Made by a program: the position numbers and the translations under genes
From: DATBVX01 sp963695985
GTDB lineage: Bacteria > Pseudomonadota > Gammaproteobacteria > Steroidobacterales > Steroidobacteraceae
Assembly: GCA_963695985.1 (NCBI GenBank)
Contig: CAVOIC010000014.1
Coordinates: 46,106 to 110,105 of the forward strand
Direction of reading: 5' to 3'
Length of the DNA stretch: 64,000 bases
In this document: piece by piece, positions 43,126-52,114 of the stretch
Numbering within the stretch: position 1 is the stretch's first letter
How the letters are laid out: every line of letters starts with the position of its first letter
Notes under the pieces: model-generated
The model's input: only the letters and a program-made list of their open reading frames with translations
The model's database searches: none
What the model was told of the DNA's origin: nothing

Positions 43126-44094
43126 GTGACGATTAGTGCAGCAGACTCCAAGTCGCGCTCGCTGAGCCACCCCGACCCGGTGACGGCCGCATTGCTGCGG
43201 CGCTTGCGCCGCCAGGCACCTCTGCGCGGCGGCTCCCTGCTCATCACGATCTTCGGCGACTCGATCGCGGCCCGCGGTGGCAGCATTGCACTCGGGAGCC
43301 TCATCCACCTGGCGCGTCCCTTCGGTGTCACGGAGCGGCTGGTGCGCACGGCGGTCGGGCGTCTCACGCAGGAGGGCTGGCTCAAGCCGGAGCGGCGTGG
43401 GCGCCTCAGTTTCTACAGACTGACCGAGGTGGGGGTGACGCGGTTCGCGGAAGCCACGCGCCGGATCTATACCGAGACTCCCCAGTCCTGGAATCGCAAG
43501 TGGACGCTGATCCTGTTGCCGTCAGAGCTCGGTGAGAGGCGCGAGCGCATACGCGATGAATTGATCTGGCTGGGCTTCGGGCAGCTCGGCCCGACCGTGC
43601 TGGCCCATCCCGCGCGCGACCTCAACGACGCACGCGAGCGGCTGCGTGAGCTGCGCGTGCTCGATCGGGTCATCGCACTGCAAGCCACAGCCGAGGATGC
43701 GAGGCACGACCGGCAGTTCGCACGTGCCGGCTGGGATCTGGCCGACCTGGCGCGGCGTTACACGCGCTTCGTCCAGAGCTTCACGCCCGTGCGGCAGGCG
43801 CTGTCACGTCGCGCTTCACTCGCGCCGCAGACCGCATTCGTCGTGCGCACCCTGCTCATCCACGAATACCGCAGAATTCACCTGCGCGATCCCCTGCTGC
43901 CGCCGATTCTGCTTCCGGAACGCTGGGTTGGGGCCGATGCGTATGCCTTGTGTCGCGACCTGTACGCGCAGGTGTTCGCGGCGGCCGAGGGGCATCTGTC
44001 GCAAAATGCAACGACCGCCCGCGGCCCGCTGCCGGCACCGGCGCGCTCGATTCTCAGGCGTTTCGGCGGGCTTCAGCTGGCGGGCCAGCTCTGA
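43126..44094 (+). CDS. paaX: Phenylacetate pathway repressor PaaX
   Basis: 322 aa from GTG 43126 (GGAG ~7 nt upstream). An N-terminal winged helix (residues ~35-105: SLLITIFGDSIAARGGSIALGSLI, FGVTERLVRTAVGRLTQEGWL) is followed by the PaaX central and C-terminal domains (WTLILLP, WDLADLARRYTRFV, LLIHEYRRIHLRDPLLPPILLP). Known PaaX proteins repress paa operons and are relieved by phenylacetyl-CoA. The adjacent 12-bp dyad is the expected site. The 3' end overlaps the E2 gene by 22 nt in convergent orientation. Confidence 0.94.
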   Translation: MTISAADSKSRSLSHPDPVTAALLRRLRRQAPLRGGSLLITIFGDSIAARGGSIALGSLIHLARPFGVTERLVRTAVGRLTQEGWLKPERRGRLSFYRLTEVGVTRFAEATRRIYTETPQSWNRKWTLILLPSELGERRERIRDELIWLGFGQLGPTVLAHPARDLNDARERLRELRVLDRVIALQATAEDARHDRQFARAGWDLADLARRYTRFVQSFTPVRQALSRRASLAPQTAFVVRTLLIHEYRRIHLRDPLLPPILLPERWVGADAYALCRDLYAQVFAAAEGHLSQNATTARGPLPAPARSILRRFGGLQLAGQL

Positions 44095-45353
44095 AGCGTA
44101 GCGATGATCGAGCTCAGGAAGGCGTTGGCCTGAAATGCGTCCAGCGCGCGGTGATCGACGGTGAGCGTGACGTAACACATCGGCCGGACGCTCACCGCAT
44201 CGACGCCGTCGACCTGCTGCACCGTGAGTCGCCGCTCGATCCTGCCCACGCCCATGATCGCCACTTGCGGCTGATTGATTACGATCGGCGCCGCCAGAAG
44301 GCTCCCGCTGACGCCGTGATTGGAAATCGTGAACGTGCCGCCGCGCACCGCGTCGGGCGATAGCTTGCCATTGCGCGCTGCCGCCACCAGCTCGTTGAGC
44401 CGCGCCGCGATGCCGAACAGATCGAGCGTCTGCGCACGATGAATCACCGGCACGATGAGACCCTCGTTGCCAAGCGCGGTGCCCACGCCGATATTGCAGT
44501 CGCTGAAGAGCTCCAGCGTGTCCGCATGAAAAGTGCTGTTGACTTCCGGAACCGCCTGCAGCGCCTTCACGGCGGCGGCAACGAAGTAAGCGGTGAAGGT
44601 GAGTTTCGCGCCACGCGTCTCGAATTGCGCCGCGTGTCGCTCCCGATGGGCGCTGACCCGCGTCATGTCGGCTTCGAACAAGGTGGTGACGTGAGGCGCG
44701 GCCGCCATGCTCGCGACCATGTGGCTGGCGATGCGGCGTCGAATCGCCGAGTGCGCGATGTGACGGCTGGCGAACGCGCGTCCGACTGGTGACTCGGCCG
44801 CAGACGCGCGTGCCGGTTGCGCGGAAGGTTCTGATACGCGGGCCGGGGGTGGCTGCGTTCCGGCCTCGCGCGTCACGCGCACCGGTGGCTCGACTCGCTG
44901 CGGCGGAGTGCTGCTGCGGGTTTCCAGGTAGCGCGCGATGTCCTGTGCGGTGAGACGGCCATCCTTGCCGGTGCCCGGAATCTGGCTCGGCTTCAGGCCG
45001 TGCTCGGTGAGCATGCGTCTCACCGCGGGACTCAGCAGTCCCTCGTCTGCACTCTCCCTCTTCGCCGCGACAGTGGGACTAGGCGCGGGCGCAGCGCGCT
45101 GGCTGGCCGCGACGCCCGGAGCGATGCGCCCGAGTATGGCGCCGGGCTCGACCGCATCACTCTCGTGGCGCAGCACCTCGGCCAACGTTCCGGATGCGGG
45201 CGCCGGCACCTCCACGGTGACCTTGTCCGTTTCCAGCTCCAGCAGCGGTTCGTGCTGGGTAACCGCATCACCCACTCGCTTGAACCAGCGCAGCACGACG
45301 GCTTCGGTGCCTTCCCGGTCGGCGGGTGTCAGGACATCGACCGTGCCGGCCAT
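44073..45353 (-). CDS. bkdB: Branched-chain 2-oxoacid dehydrogenase E2 component
   Basis: 426 aa. A lipoyl domain (lysine in LELETDKVTVEVP), a peripheral-subunit-binding domain near residues 110-145 (LSPAVRRMLTEHGLKPSQIPGTGKDGRLTAQDI), a Pro/Ala linker, and the acyltransferase core. The catalytic motif reads VDHRALDAFQANAFL, keeping the H and D (HRALDA). The sequence IRRRIASHMVASMAAAPHVTTLFEADM is typical of BCKDH E2. It follows the fused E1 gene by 3 bp. It transfers isobutyryl, isovaleryl or 2-methylbutyryl groups to CoA. E3 is not present. Confidence 0.87.
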   Translation of the reverse strand: MAGTVDVLTPADREGTEAVVLRWFKRVGDAVTQHEPLLELETDKVTVEVPAPASGTLAEVLRHESDAVEPGAILGRIAPGVAASQRAAPAPSPTVAAKRESADEGLLSPAVRRMLTEHGLKPSQIPGTGKDGRLTAQDIARYLETRSSTPPQRVEPPVRVTREAGTQPPPARVSEPSAQPARASAAESPVGRAFASRHIAHSAIRRRIASHMVASMAAAPHVTTLFEADMTRVSAHRERHAAQFETRGAKLTFTAYFVAAAVKALQAVPEVNSTFHADTLELFSDCNIGVGTALGNEGLIVPVIHRAQTLDLFGIAARLNELVAAARNGKLSPDAVRGGTFTISNHGVSGSLLAAPIVINQPQVAIMGVGRIERRLTVQQVDGVDAVSVRPMCYVTLTVDHRALDAFQANAFLSSIIATLQSWPAS

Positions 45354-45356
45354 GGG

Positions 45357-47471
45357 CTACAGCTCCGTGAGCTCGCGCAGCTTGCGCGCGATCCCGTCGA
45401 CCGACGGCACGACCGCTTCCAGCAGCACAGGGCTGTGCGGACTGGGCATGTCCGGCATGGTCAGGCGCTCGAGCGGCGCGTCGAGATCAAAGAAGGCTTC
45501 CTTGGCGAGGACCGCGACGATTTCCGCGCCGAAACCGGCAGTCAGGACATCCTCGTGCACGATGAGACAGCGACGTGTCTTGCGGACCGAGGCCAACACC
45601 GCCGGCTTGTCCCACGGCATCAGTGTGCGCAGGTCCAGTATCTCCGCATCGATACCCGCGCGCTCGGCCGCCGCTTCGCAGCGCTCCACCATCGCACCCC
45701 AGGTGACGACGGTGATCTGAGTGCCGCTGCGGACCGTCCGCGCCTGCCCGAACGGTAGTATGAAGTCATCGCCGGGATAAGGACGCCGCGCGGAGGCCGC
45801 ATCGAGCATGGCGCGATGCTCAAAGAAGATCGTCGGATCGTTGCCCCGCAGTGCAGCCCGCAAGAGTCCCACTGCATCTTCCGCGTTCGAAGGCACCGCG
45901 ACCCGCCAGCCGACGCCGTGCACCCACTGCACTTCGCTCGTCTGGCTGTGCCACGGATCGCCGCACTTGAAGAACCCGCCGGGAATGCGCACCACCATCG
46001 GCGCGGCAAACCGATTGGCGGTGCGCCAGCGGATCGTGCCGCAGTCGTTGAGCTGCTCTGCCGCTGAGTCGGCGTACTTGCGGAACTGGATCTCCGGCAC
46101 CGGCATCAGCCCTGCCACCGCCATGCCGACGGCCCGACCGATAATGCCCTCTTCGGACAGGCTGGTGTCGAACACGCGCGCGGCACCGTATTTCTCCTGC
46201 AGCCCGAGCGTCGCCGCGTGAACTCCGCCCTTGGGGCCGACGTCTTCGCCGAAGATGACTAGTCGAGGATTGACGCTCAGCTCGACATCGAGCGTGCGTC
46301 GAATCGCCGTCAGCATATTGATGCGCGCCGGCTCCGGATGCGGCTCCAGCGTTCCGGCACGATGCACGTGGCCGGCGAGCACGACTCCGCCCTGGCGCTG
46401 CAGCAGCGGCTTGCCGTCCGCGTCCGGCTCGCAGAACACGTAGCGGGCGGCGCTGGCCGGATCCGGCGGCGGCTGCTTCTGTACGTCCATGAGTGCGAAG
46501 GCAACATCCTGGCGTGCTTGTTTTTCCAGGGCTTCCCAGGCGGGCGCGGCGATCTGCTGCGGTACCAGGAAGCGCTTGAGGTGATCGAGTGGATCGCGAG
46601 CCTTTTCGGCGGCGAGGGTTTCCGGCGACTTGTACGTCTGCGTGTCCTGGCCGGAATGTCCGCTCAGGCGCGGCACCTGCAGGCGGACGAGTACCGGCCC
46701 TTTCCAGGTGCGCGTGAGCTCCACGGTCTGGGCGATCAATGCCGCGGCGCCCTGCGGGTCCGTACCGTCGCCGTCAAACACCTGCAGATTGCTAAACGAT
46801 GCGAGATTCGCAGCGATGTTGCCGCCCGGCGTCTGCTTGGTGCCGGGGACCGAGATGGCGTAGCCGTTGTCCTCGATAAAGAAGAGTACCGGAAGCTGCT
46901 CAGTCGTCGCGATCGTGAGAGCCGACCAGAAGCCATTGGTCGCCACCGAGCCTTCACCGCCCTGGGCCACCGCGATGCTCCCCTGGACTTCCTTTTCTCC
47001 CAGCGTACGTGCGCGATAAACGAGGGCCTGTGCCCAACCGACGGTTGGCGTGTACTGCGTGCCAACACCGCCGCAGCCCGGCAGCACGGTGACGTTGCGC
47101 GTGCGCGGTCGATTGAACACCACGCCGACATCGCGCCCGTTGCTGATACTGCCGGCGCGCATCATGCTCGTTGCCAGCGCTTCCTGGGGCGTCAGTCCGA
47201 GAGCGAACAGCAGCGGCCGGCCGCGGTAATAAGCACCGATGCCGTCGTGTGCACCGTTGAGGTGCTCTCCGAGCAGTGACTGGATGAGTTCGTGGCCGCG
47301 AGCGCAGAACTGGTAGAGGACGTGGCGCTGCGGGAGGAGCTGTTTCTCTTCGAGCTCATCGAGGGCGCGTGACAGCAGAACTCGATAGGCCACGCGTGAC
47401 CAATTGATGCGGGTGGGTTCCTTCTCGGTCTGACGAGCTACTGGTTGCAGGACTGCAGAACGAGCTCGCAT
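45357..47471 (-). CDS. Branched-chain 2-oxoacid dehydrogenase E1, alpha and beta subunits fused
   Basis: 704 aa. Residues ~40-330 are an E1 alpha domain with the TPP motif GGEGSVATNGFWSALTIATT and FFIEDNGYAISVP; GEG as in branched-chain E1. Residues ~380-704 are an E1 beta domain (VIFGEDVGPKGGVHAATLGLQ, DTSLSEEGIIGRAVGMA, RIPGGFFKCGDPWHSQTSE, VHEDVLTAGFGAEI). The single-chain arrangement contrasts with the separate subunits at 15597-17747. With the E2 gene it oxidises the 2-oxo acids produced by leucine dehydrogenase (532). It is divergent from an Lrp-type regulator. Confidence 0.88.
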   Translation of the reverse strand: MRARSAVLQPVARQTEKEPTRINWSRVAYRVLLSRALDELEEKQLLPQRHVLYQFCARGHELIQSLLGEHLNGAHDGIGAYYRGRPLLFALGLTPQEALATSMMRAGSISNGRDVGVVFNRPRTRNVTVLPGCGGVGTQYTPTVGWAQALVYRARTLGEKEVQGSIAVAQGGEGSVATNGFWSALTIATTEQLPVLFFIEDNGYAISVPGTKQTPGGNIAANLASFSNLQVFDGDGTDPQGAAALIAQTVELTRTWKGPVLVRLQVPRLSGHSGQDTQTYKSPETLAAEKARDPLDHLKRFLVPQQIAAPAWEALEKQARQDVAFALMDVQKQPPPDPASAARYVFCEPDADGKPLLQRQGGVVLAGHVHRAGTLEPHPEPARINMLTAIRRTLDVELSVNPRLVIFGEDVGPKGGVHAATLGLQEKYGAARVFDTSLSEEGIIGRAVGMAVAGLMPVPEIQFRKYADSAAEQLNDCGTIRWRTANRFAAPMVVRIPGGFFKCGDPWHSQTSEVQWVHGVGWRVAVPSNAEDAVGLLRAALRGNDPTIFFEHRAMLDAASARRPYPGDDFILPFGQARTVRSGTQITVVTWGAMVERCEAAAERAGIDAEILDLRTLMPWDKPAVLASVRKTRRCLIVHEDVLTAGFGAEIVAVLAKEAFFDLDAPLERLTMPDMPSPHSPVLLEAVVPSVDGIARKLRELTEL

Positions 47472-47591
47472 GGGACGGCCTCGGGAAGAGGTGAGTTACG
47501 CGATGTTACGGCGCTGAGACGGCAATAAGCTTGTCTTTTCTTGCCCGTGGCATCGTACTCAGGCAATCTACGTGCTCCCATGCGCATTATC

Positions 47592-47608
47592 GAGCAATAA
47601 GGTTGCTC
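47592..47608. promoter_or_regulatory. Inverted repeat upstream of the Lrp-type regulator
   Basis: GAGCAA-TAAGG-TTGCTC, perfect 6-bp arms, 5-nt spacer. It covers the AAGG that would be the ribosome site of the regulator start at 47611, so protein binding or RNA folding could affect its translation. Autoregulation by the Lrp-type protein is plausible. Confidence 0.4.
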
Positions 47609-47610
47609 AT

Positions 47611-48087
47611 ATGGTCGAACTCGACAAGACGGACTGCCGCATCCTGCAGGAGCTACAGCGCGATGCCCGGCTCACGAACCAGGAGCTCGCCGAGCGCGTC
47701 GGCCTGAGCCCCGCTCCCTGCTGGCGCCGACTCAAGCGGCTCGAACAGGCTCACCTCATCGGTCAGTACTCGGCGATCCTGGAACCGGAAAGTGTCGGCT
47801 TCACGATCACCGCGTATTCGCACGTGTCGCTCGAGAACCATCACCCGGACTCGGTGCGCGTCTTCAACGAGCTCGTGCGTGAGCGGCCCGAGGTCCTCGA
47901 GTGCTTCATGATGTCCGGCCAGTACGACTACCTGCTCAAGGTGGTCGCGCGCAACATGAATCACTACGAGGAGTTCCTCACCAAGCACTTGCTTCCGAAT
48001 CCCTCGGTGCGATCGGTGAGCACGAGCTTCGTGCTGCGGCGGATGAAATTCACCACCGCCCTGCCGGTCGAGGCGCAGCACGCATAG
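47611..48087 (+). CDS. Lrp/AsnC family transcriptional regulator (BkdR-like)
   Basis: 158 aa from ATG 47611. Helix-turn-helix at residues ~3-60 (LDKTDCRILQELQRDARLTNQELAERVGLSPAPCWRRLKRLE), linked to a RAM/AsnC ligand-binding domain (VLECFMMSGQYDYLLKVVARNMNHYEEFL). It is divergent from the branched-chain dehydrogenase genes, the arrangement seen for BkdR activators that respond to branched-chain amino acids. Regulation of bkd is inferred from position. Confidence 0.9.
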   Translation: MVELDKTDCRILQELQRDARLTNQELAERVGLSPAPCWRRLKRLEQAHLIGQYSAILEPESVGFTITAYSHVSLENHHPDSVRVFNELVRERPEVLECFMMSGQYDYLLKVVARNMNHYEEFLTKHLLPNPSVRSVSTSFVLRRMKFTTALPVEAQHA

Positions 48088-48111
48088 CGCAACAGGACCG
48101 TCCTGTTGCGC
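48087..48111. terminator. Stem-loop between convergent genes
   Basis: GCGCAACAGGAC and GTCCTGTTGCGC are exact complements around one base, giving a stable stem that begins at the last base of the regulator's stop codon and ends 5 bp before the next convergent gene. There is no U-run on either strand, so it may stop or stabilise transcripts without being a standard intrinsic terminator. Confidence 0.55.
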
Positions 48112-48116
48112 TGGTG

Positions 48117-48320
48117 TCAGCTGGCCGGACCCGACGCGAGACGCCACAGCCAGATGCTGAGCGCGCCGGTGACGATCGCGCCGAGCACGCTCGGCCACGA
48201 TGGAATCGGATAGCCGGCGATGAGCACCGCGGAGTGCGTCAGCAGCCGCCAGATATGCGCCAGGGACACGAGCCCAAAAATGGTTCCGGCAACCCGTAAT
48301 CCGGTGACTCTGGAATTCAT
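48117..48320 (-). CDS. Small membrane protein of unknown function
   Basis: 67 aa from ATG 48320, with AAAGGAG 6 nt upstream. Two hydrophobic helices (VAGTIFGLVSLAHIWRLL and VLGAIVTGALSIWLWRLAS) separated by a short loop (IAGYPIPSW). I do not recognise a named family. It follows the acetyltransferase gene by 14 bp and is probably co-transcribed. Confidence 0.7.
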   Translation of the reverse strand: MNSRVTGLRVAGTIFGLVSLAHIWRLLTHSAVLIAGYPIPSWPSVLGAIVTGALSIWLWRLASGPAS

Positions 48321-48334
48321 CGCTCGCTCCTTTG

Positions 48335-48832
48335 TTAGTCGAGGTCTCCGTCCGAAGGCGCAGGCCGCCACCGGAACAAACCGATCGATTCTTTGTCGCT
48401 GCCGACCATCTCCTGGAATTGCCAGCCGAGCGTACGCAGGAAGCGGCCAAGGTTCTTGGTGCCCGCGTACACTTCCGTGTAACCGCGCCTTTCCGCTTCG
48501 GCGGCGAGGGCCTCGATCAGGCGGCGGGCGATCGCGCGGCCGCGAAATTCCGGCACCACGAACAATCCCCCGAGCCAGGGACCGAGATGTGCGTGCGATT
48601 CGCGCCATTGCGCGCGCAACATCACGGTGCCGCAGGGACGGCCATCGATGTCGGCGACGAGCACGACCGGCAGACCAGCCGAGGCGCGTGCGGGAGTAAA
48701 GAATTCGCTGATGATCCGCTGCGAATTCCAGTTGCGGAAATGCTGGTCCCACTCCCCGCGGAACCACTCAGCCAGGAGTGGTGCATGCTCGGGGCACTCG
48801 ACCAGGGATCGGATACGCAACACCTCGTCCAT
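48335..48832 (-). CDS. GNAT family N-acetyltransferase
   Basis: 165 aa from ATG 48832. The acetyl-CoA loop is FVVPEFRGRAIARRLI (Q/RxxGxG/A type), preceded by the beta-4 strand LGGLFVV and followed by YAGTKNLGRFLRTLGW. A TTG/GTG start further upstream is possible, but residues MDEVLRIRSLVECPEHAP are a natural N-terminus. Substrate unknown. Confidence 0.83.
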   Translation of the reverse strand: MDEVLRIRSLVECPEHAPLLAEWFRGEWDQHFRNWNSQRIISEFFTPARASAGLPVVLVADIDGRPCGTVMLRAQWRESHAHLGPWLGGLFVVPEFRGRAIARRLIEALAAEAERRGYTEVYAGTKNLGRFLRTLGWQFQEMVGSDKESIGLFRWRPAPSDGDLD

Positions 48833-48885
48833 CACTTGACGATATTGCGCGCACGGCTCGCCGGTTCCAAGTCGCTCGTGAAGCC

Positions 48886-50021
48886 CTATTCTGAATGCAC
48901 GTCCGCGCCGTGATGCTGCGAGGGATTGTGGGCCTTGCGCCCGCCGCGCTCGATGTGCTCGCTCGACATGTGCTGTTCGATCAGGTCGCGCGCCATGTGC
49001 ACGGCCCGCGCGACGAGCTCGACCGCGCCCTGCCGTAGCGCCGCGCTCCTGCGCACGTACTCGACATTGCGTTCCATGTTTTCCGCGGTCCAGCCGAGCG
49101 AGTGTGCGATGAACGGGAACGGCGGATAGACGAAGCCGAGCTCGCTGAAGAATCCCAGCATCTGCCCGGCGACCGCCTGGACGTTGTCCTGTCCGCCAGT
49201 AATGATGAAGGCCACGGCCTTGTTGCGGATCAGCACCTCGTTGCGCAGCGTGATCTGGTTCTGGATGCAGTTCATGCGCTCGATCATCTTGTAGTAGAGC
49301 GAGCTGGCAGAGCCCCAGCGGATCGGCGTCGCGATCAGCGCAACATCGGCCCAGTGCACCAGCGCTTCGTATACCTGCTCCATCTGGTCGGACTGGTCCA
49401 TCTCGGTGATCGAGCACGGCCAGGTGCAGGCGCGTGCGCTCTTGGAGTAGTAGCCCTCGCAGTGTCGGAATTTCAACGCGTTCAGGCGAATCAGCCGCGC
49501 TTCGCACCCTTCCTTCTCCCGGGCGTGGGCGAGTGCATGTTCGAGGAGCACTTCCGAAGTGGAATAGCGCGGGTACTGTTCGTCCATGGCGGTCGTAGAG
49601 ATACCGACGACGCGGATACCGCCCAGGTGCGCGCTGTGGATTGCGCGCCAGCGGGTGCGGCGCGTGCGGCAGGCGGTTGCGGCCCTTGACCACGGTGGGA
49701 TTGAGGAGCACGCGTCCGTTCTCGATCTTGACTGCGTACTGGGGCACACGGTCATCCTCGAACCCCGGCTCACCGTCGCCCGTGCACGCGGTGAAACTTG
49801 TAGTGATGCCAGGGGCACACGACGTATTCACCGTCTAGCGTGCCGGCACCCAGCGGCCCACCGACGTGATTGCAGATACCGGAGACCGCGCCGAACTTGC
49901 CGTCGCGATACGACAGGGCGATGCGCAGAGTTCCCGCCTTGATCTCGCGCAGCGGCGGATCGCGTAGCTCCTCGACGGAGCCCAGATCGATCCATGAAGG
50001 CGGTTTTGCTTCTTGTGCCAT
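48886..50021 (-). pseudogene. Rieske [2Fe-2S] / NADPH-dependent FMN reductase (flavodoxin) fusion, two frameshifts
   Basis: Three consecutive frames make one protein of ~378 aa. From ATG 50021: a Rieske domain with cluster ligands in ICNHVGGPLG and CPWHHYKFHR (CxH...CxxH). The frame is lost at ~49790 and resumes as TGDGEPGFEDDRVPQYAVKI; it is lost again in a GGG at ~49617 and resumes as GGIRVVGISTTAMDEQYPRY. The second half is a flavodoxin-like FMN reductase (ATPIRWGSASSLYYKMIERM, ITGGQDNVQAVAGQM). Each repair requires removal of one base. The joined protein should pass electrons between NAD(P)H, FMN and the Rieske cluster. The substrate is unknown. Sequencing error is a serious alternative to gene death. 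Confidence 0.7.
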
Positions 50022-50199
50022 CAGGTCTCTGTCAGCGCAGCGCGGGTCGGCTGCCAGGCGCTGGTTCTCAGCTCGGGAAGCGCCGACTTCTGTTGCGGCA
50101 TCGGGGGATGCTCACACGCCGGAGCACCCATCGTCCAGTCCAGCGGCGGCGCGCGGTAGACTGAGCAGTAATGATCGCTTGCGCCGGGAGCAGCTGGGC

Positions 50200-52060
50200 A
50201 TGCGCGACCAGATCACGAGGCGCGATTTTCTCAACGGCATTGCACTGACGATCGGTGCGGGACTTACTCCGATCGAGCTGCTGCATGCGCAGCCCTCCGC
50301 CGCGTACCCGCCCGCTCTTACCGGCATGCGGGGCAGTACCGACACGTCGTTTCTGGTGGCACACCAGGTGCGCGACGGTCAGAGATTCTCGCTCGCGCAC
50401 CTGCCCATCGATGAAACGGTCGACCTGGTGGTGGTCGGCGCGGGAATCAGCGGACTCGCGGCCGCCTATTTCTATCGTCAGCGCAATCCCGACGCGCGTA
50501 TCCTGATCCTCGACAATCACGACGACTTTGGCGGTCACGCACGCCGCTGCGAAATGCGAGTCGATGGGCGGTTGCTGCTGGGCTACGGCGGCAGTGAAGC
50601 CATCCAGTCGCCACGGGCTTTGTGGAGCGAACACGCCATGGGATTGCTGCGTGAGCTCGGGGTGAACGTGGAAACGTTCGCCCACGCTTTCGACCGCACG
50701 CTGTATCCGGGCTTGGGCTTGTCGCGCGGAATCCTGTTCGTCAGGGAAGCCTTTGGGGTCGACAGGCTCGTGAGCGGCGATCCCACGCCGATGATCGATG
50801 ACGACATTCCACCTGGGAAACTCAACGCTCGCCCCGTCGCCGCGTTCATCCGGGACTTTCCGCTCGATGAGGGCGAGCGCCGCCAACTGATCGCGCTCTA
50901 CACGCAGCCGCGTGACGTGCTGGCGGGCAAGTCGCTCGCGCAAAAACAGGAGATCCTGGCGGCGACAAGTTATCGCGACTTTCTCACGAAGTACTGGGGG
51001 CTCGCTGAGCGCGCCGCGGACACCTTCCAGAAGCGCTCGCACGACTTCTTCGCCCTCGGCATCGACGGCGTGCCGGCGTCGTACGCCCAGGGCGCCGGCT
51101 ATCCGGGCTTCCAGGGACTCGGTGTGCCCGTCGATCCCGGAATCGGTGGCGGAGATGCAGGAGCCCTACATCTATCATTTCCCGGACGGCAATGCCTCCA
51201 TCGCGCGACTGCTGGTGCGCCGACTCATCCCTGGTGTCGCGCCCGGCAACACGATGGAGGATATCGTCACGACACCCTTCTCCTATGCGCGCCTCGATGA
51301 GTCCGGCGCGAAAACCCGCCTGCGCCTCAACAGCACCGTAGTAACTTTGGCGAACCTGCCCGGCGGACGCGTCGACGTGGGTTACTTTCGCGACGGCGCG
51401 TTGAAGCGTGTGCAGGCTTCACGCGCGATCTTCGCCGCGTACAACATGATGCTCCCGTACCTCGCCGCGGAACTCGAGCCATCGCAACGCGAAGCGCTCG
51501 CCGCCGGCGTCAAGGCGCCCCTGGTCTACGTGAAAGTCGCCGTCCGCAACTGGGAACCGTGGGTGAAGGCCGGCGTGCACGAAGTGACGAACCCGATGGG
51601 ATTCTATTCACGCATCAAGCTCGATTACCCGGTGAGCCTGGGCACGTATCGGTTCGCACGCACGCCGCGTGAACCGATCGGCTTGCATCTGGTGCACGTG
51701 CCGACACCGGGCCTGACTGGCGCTGACCAGCGTGCCGCATGGCGCGCCGGGCGCGCGCTTCTTCTCACCACGCCGTATGAAGTATTCGAGCGGCGCCTGG
51801 TGGACGAGTTGACACGGATCGTCGGCGCTTCCGGGTTCAATGCAACGCGCGACATCGCCGCGATCAGCGTCTATCGCTGGGGGCACGGCTACGCGTACGG
51901 TTTCAACTCTCTTTATGACAAGGAGCCGGATCAGCAGCTCGCAACCATCGCCCGCCAACCGTTCGGGCGCGTTGCGATTGCCAATTCGGACGCCGCCGGG
52001 AGCGCCTACGCCCATGCGGCGATCGATGCGGCTTATCGCGCGGTCGGCGAGGTCATGTAA
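50200..52060 (+). pseudogene. SpdH-like FAD-dependent oxidoreductase with Tat signal, one frameshift
   Basis: From ATG 50200 the protein begins with a Tat signal (ITRRDFLNG, hydrophobic stretch to LLHAQPS), then FAD loop VVVGAGISGLAAAYFYRQ at ~75 and DNHDDFGGHARR. The frame breaks at ~51139; deleting one G from CCCGGAATC gives DPESVAEMQEPYIYHFPDG and an open frame to 52060, total ~619 aa. The motif order (YYPPALTG-type N-terminus, YIYHFPDGNASIARLLVR, NTMEDIV) is that of periplasmic spermidine-dehydrogenase-like (SpdH) proteins. Polyamine oxidation is thus possible, unproven. Two genes further, a TauD-type enzyme and MFS transporter may act in the same pathway. Confidence 0.7.
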
Positions 52061-52114
52061 TGCTCGCGGAACGGCTGGGGATGGTGCACTCTCTTGTGGA
52101 GTAGGAGAGCAGAC

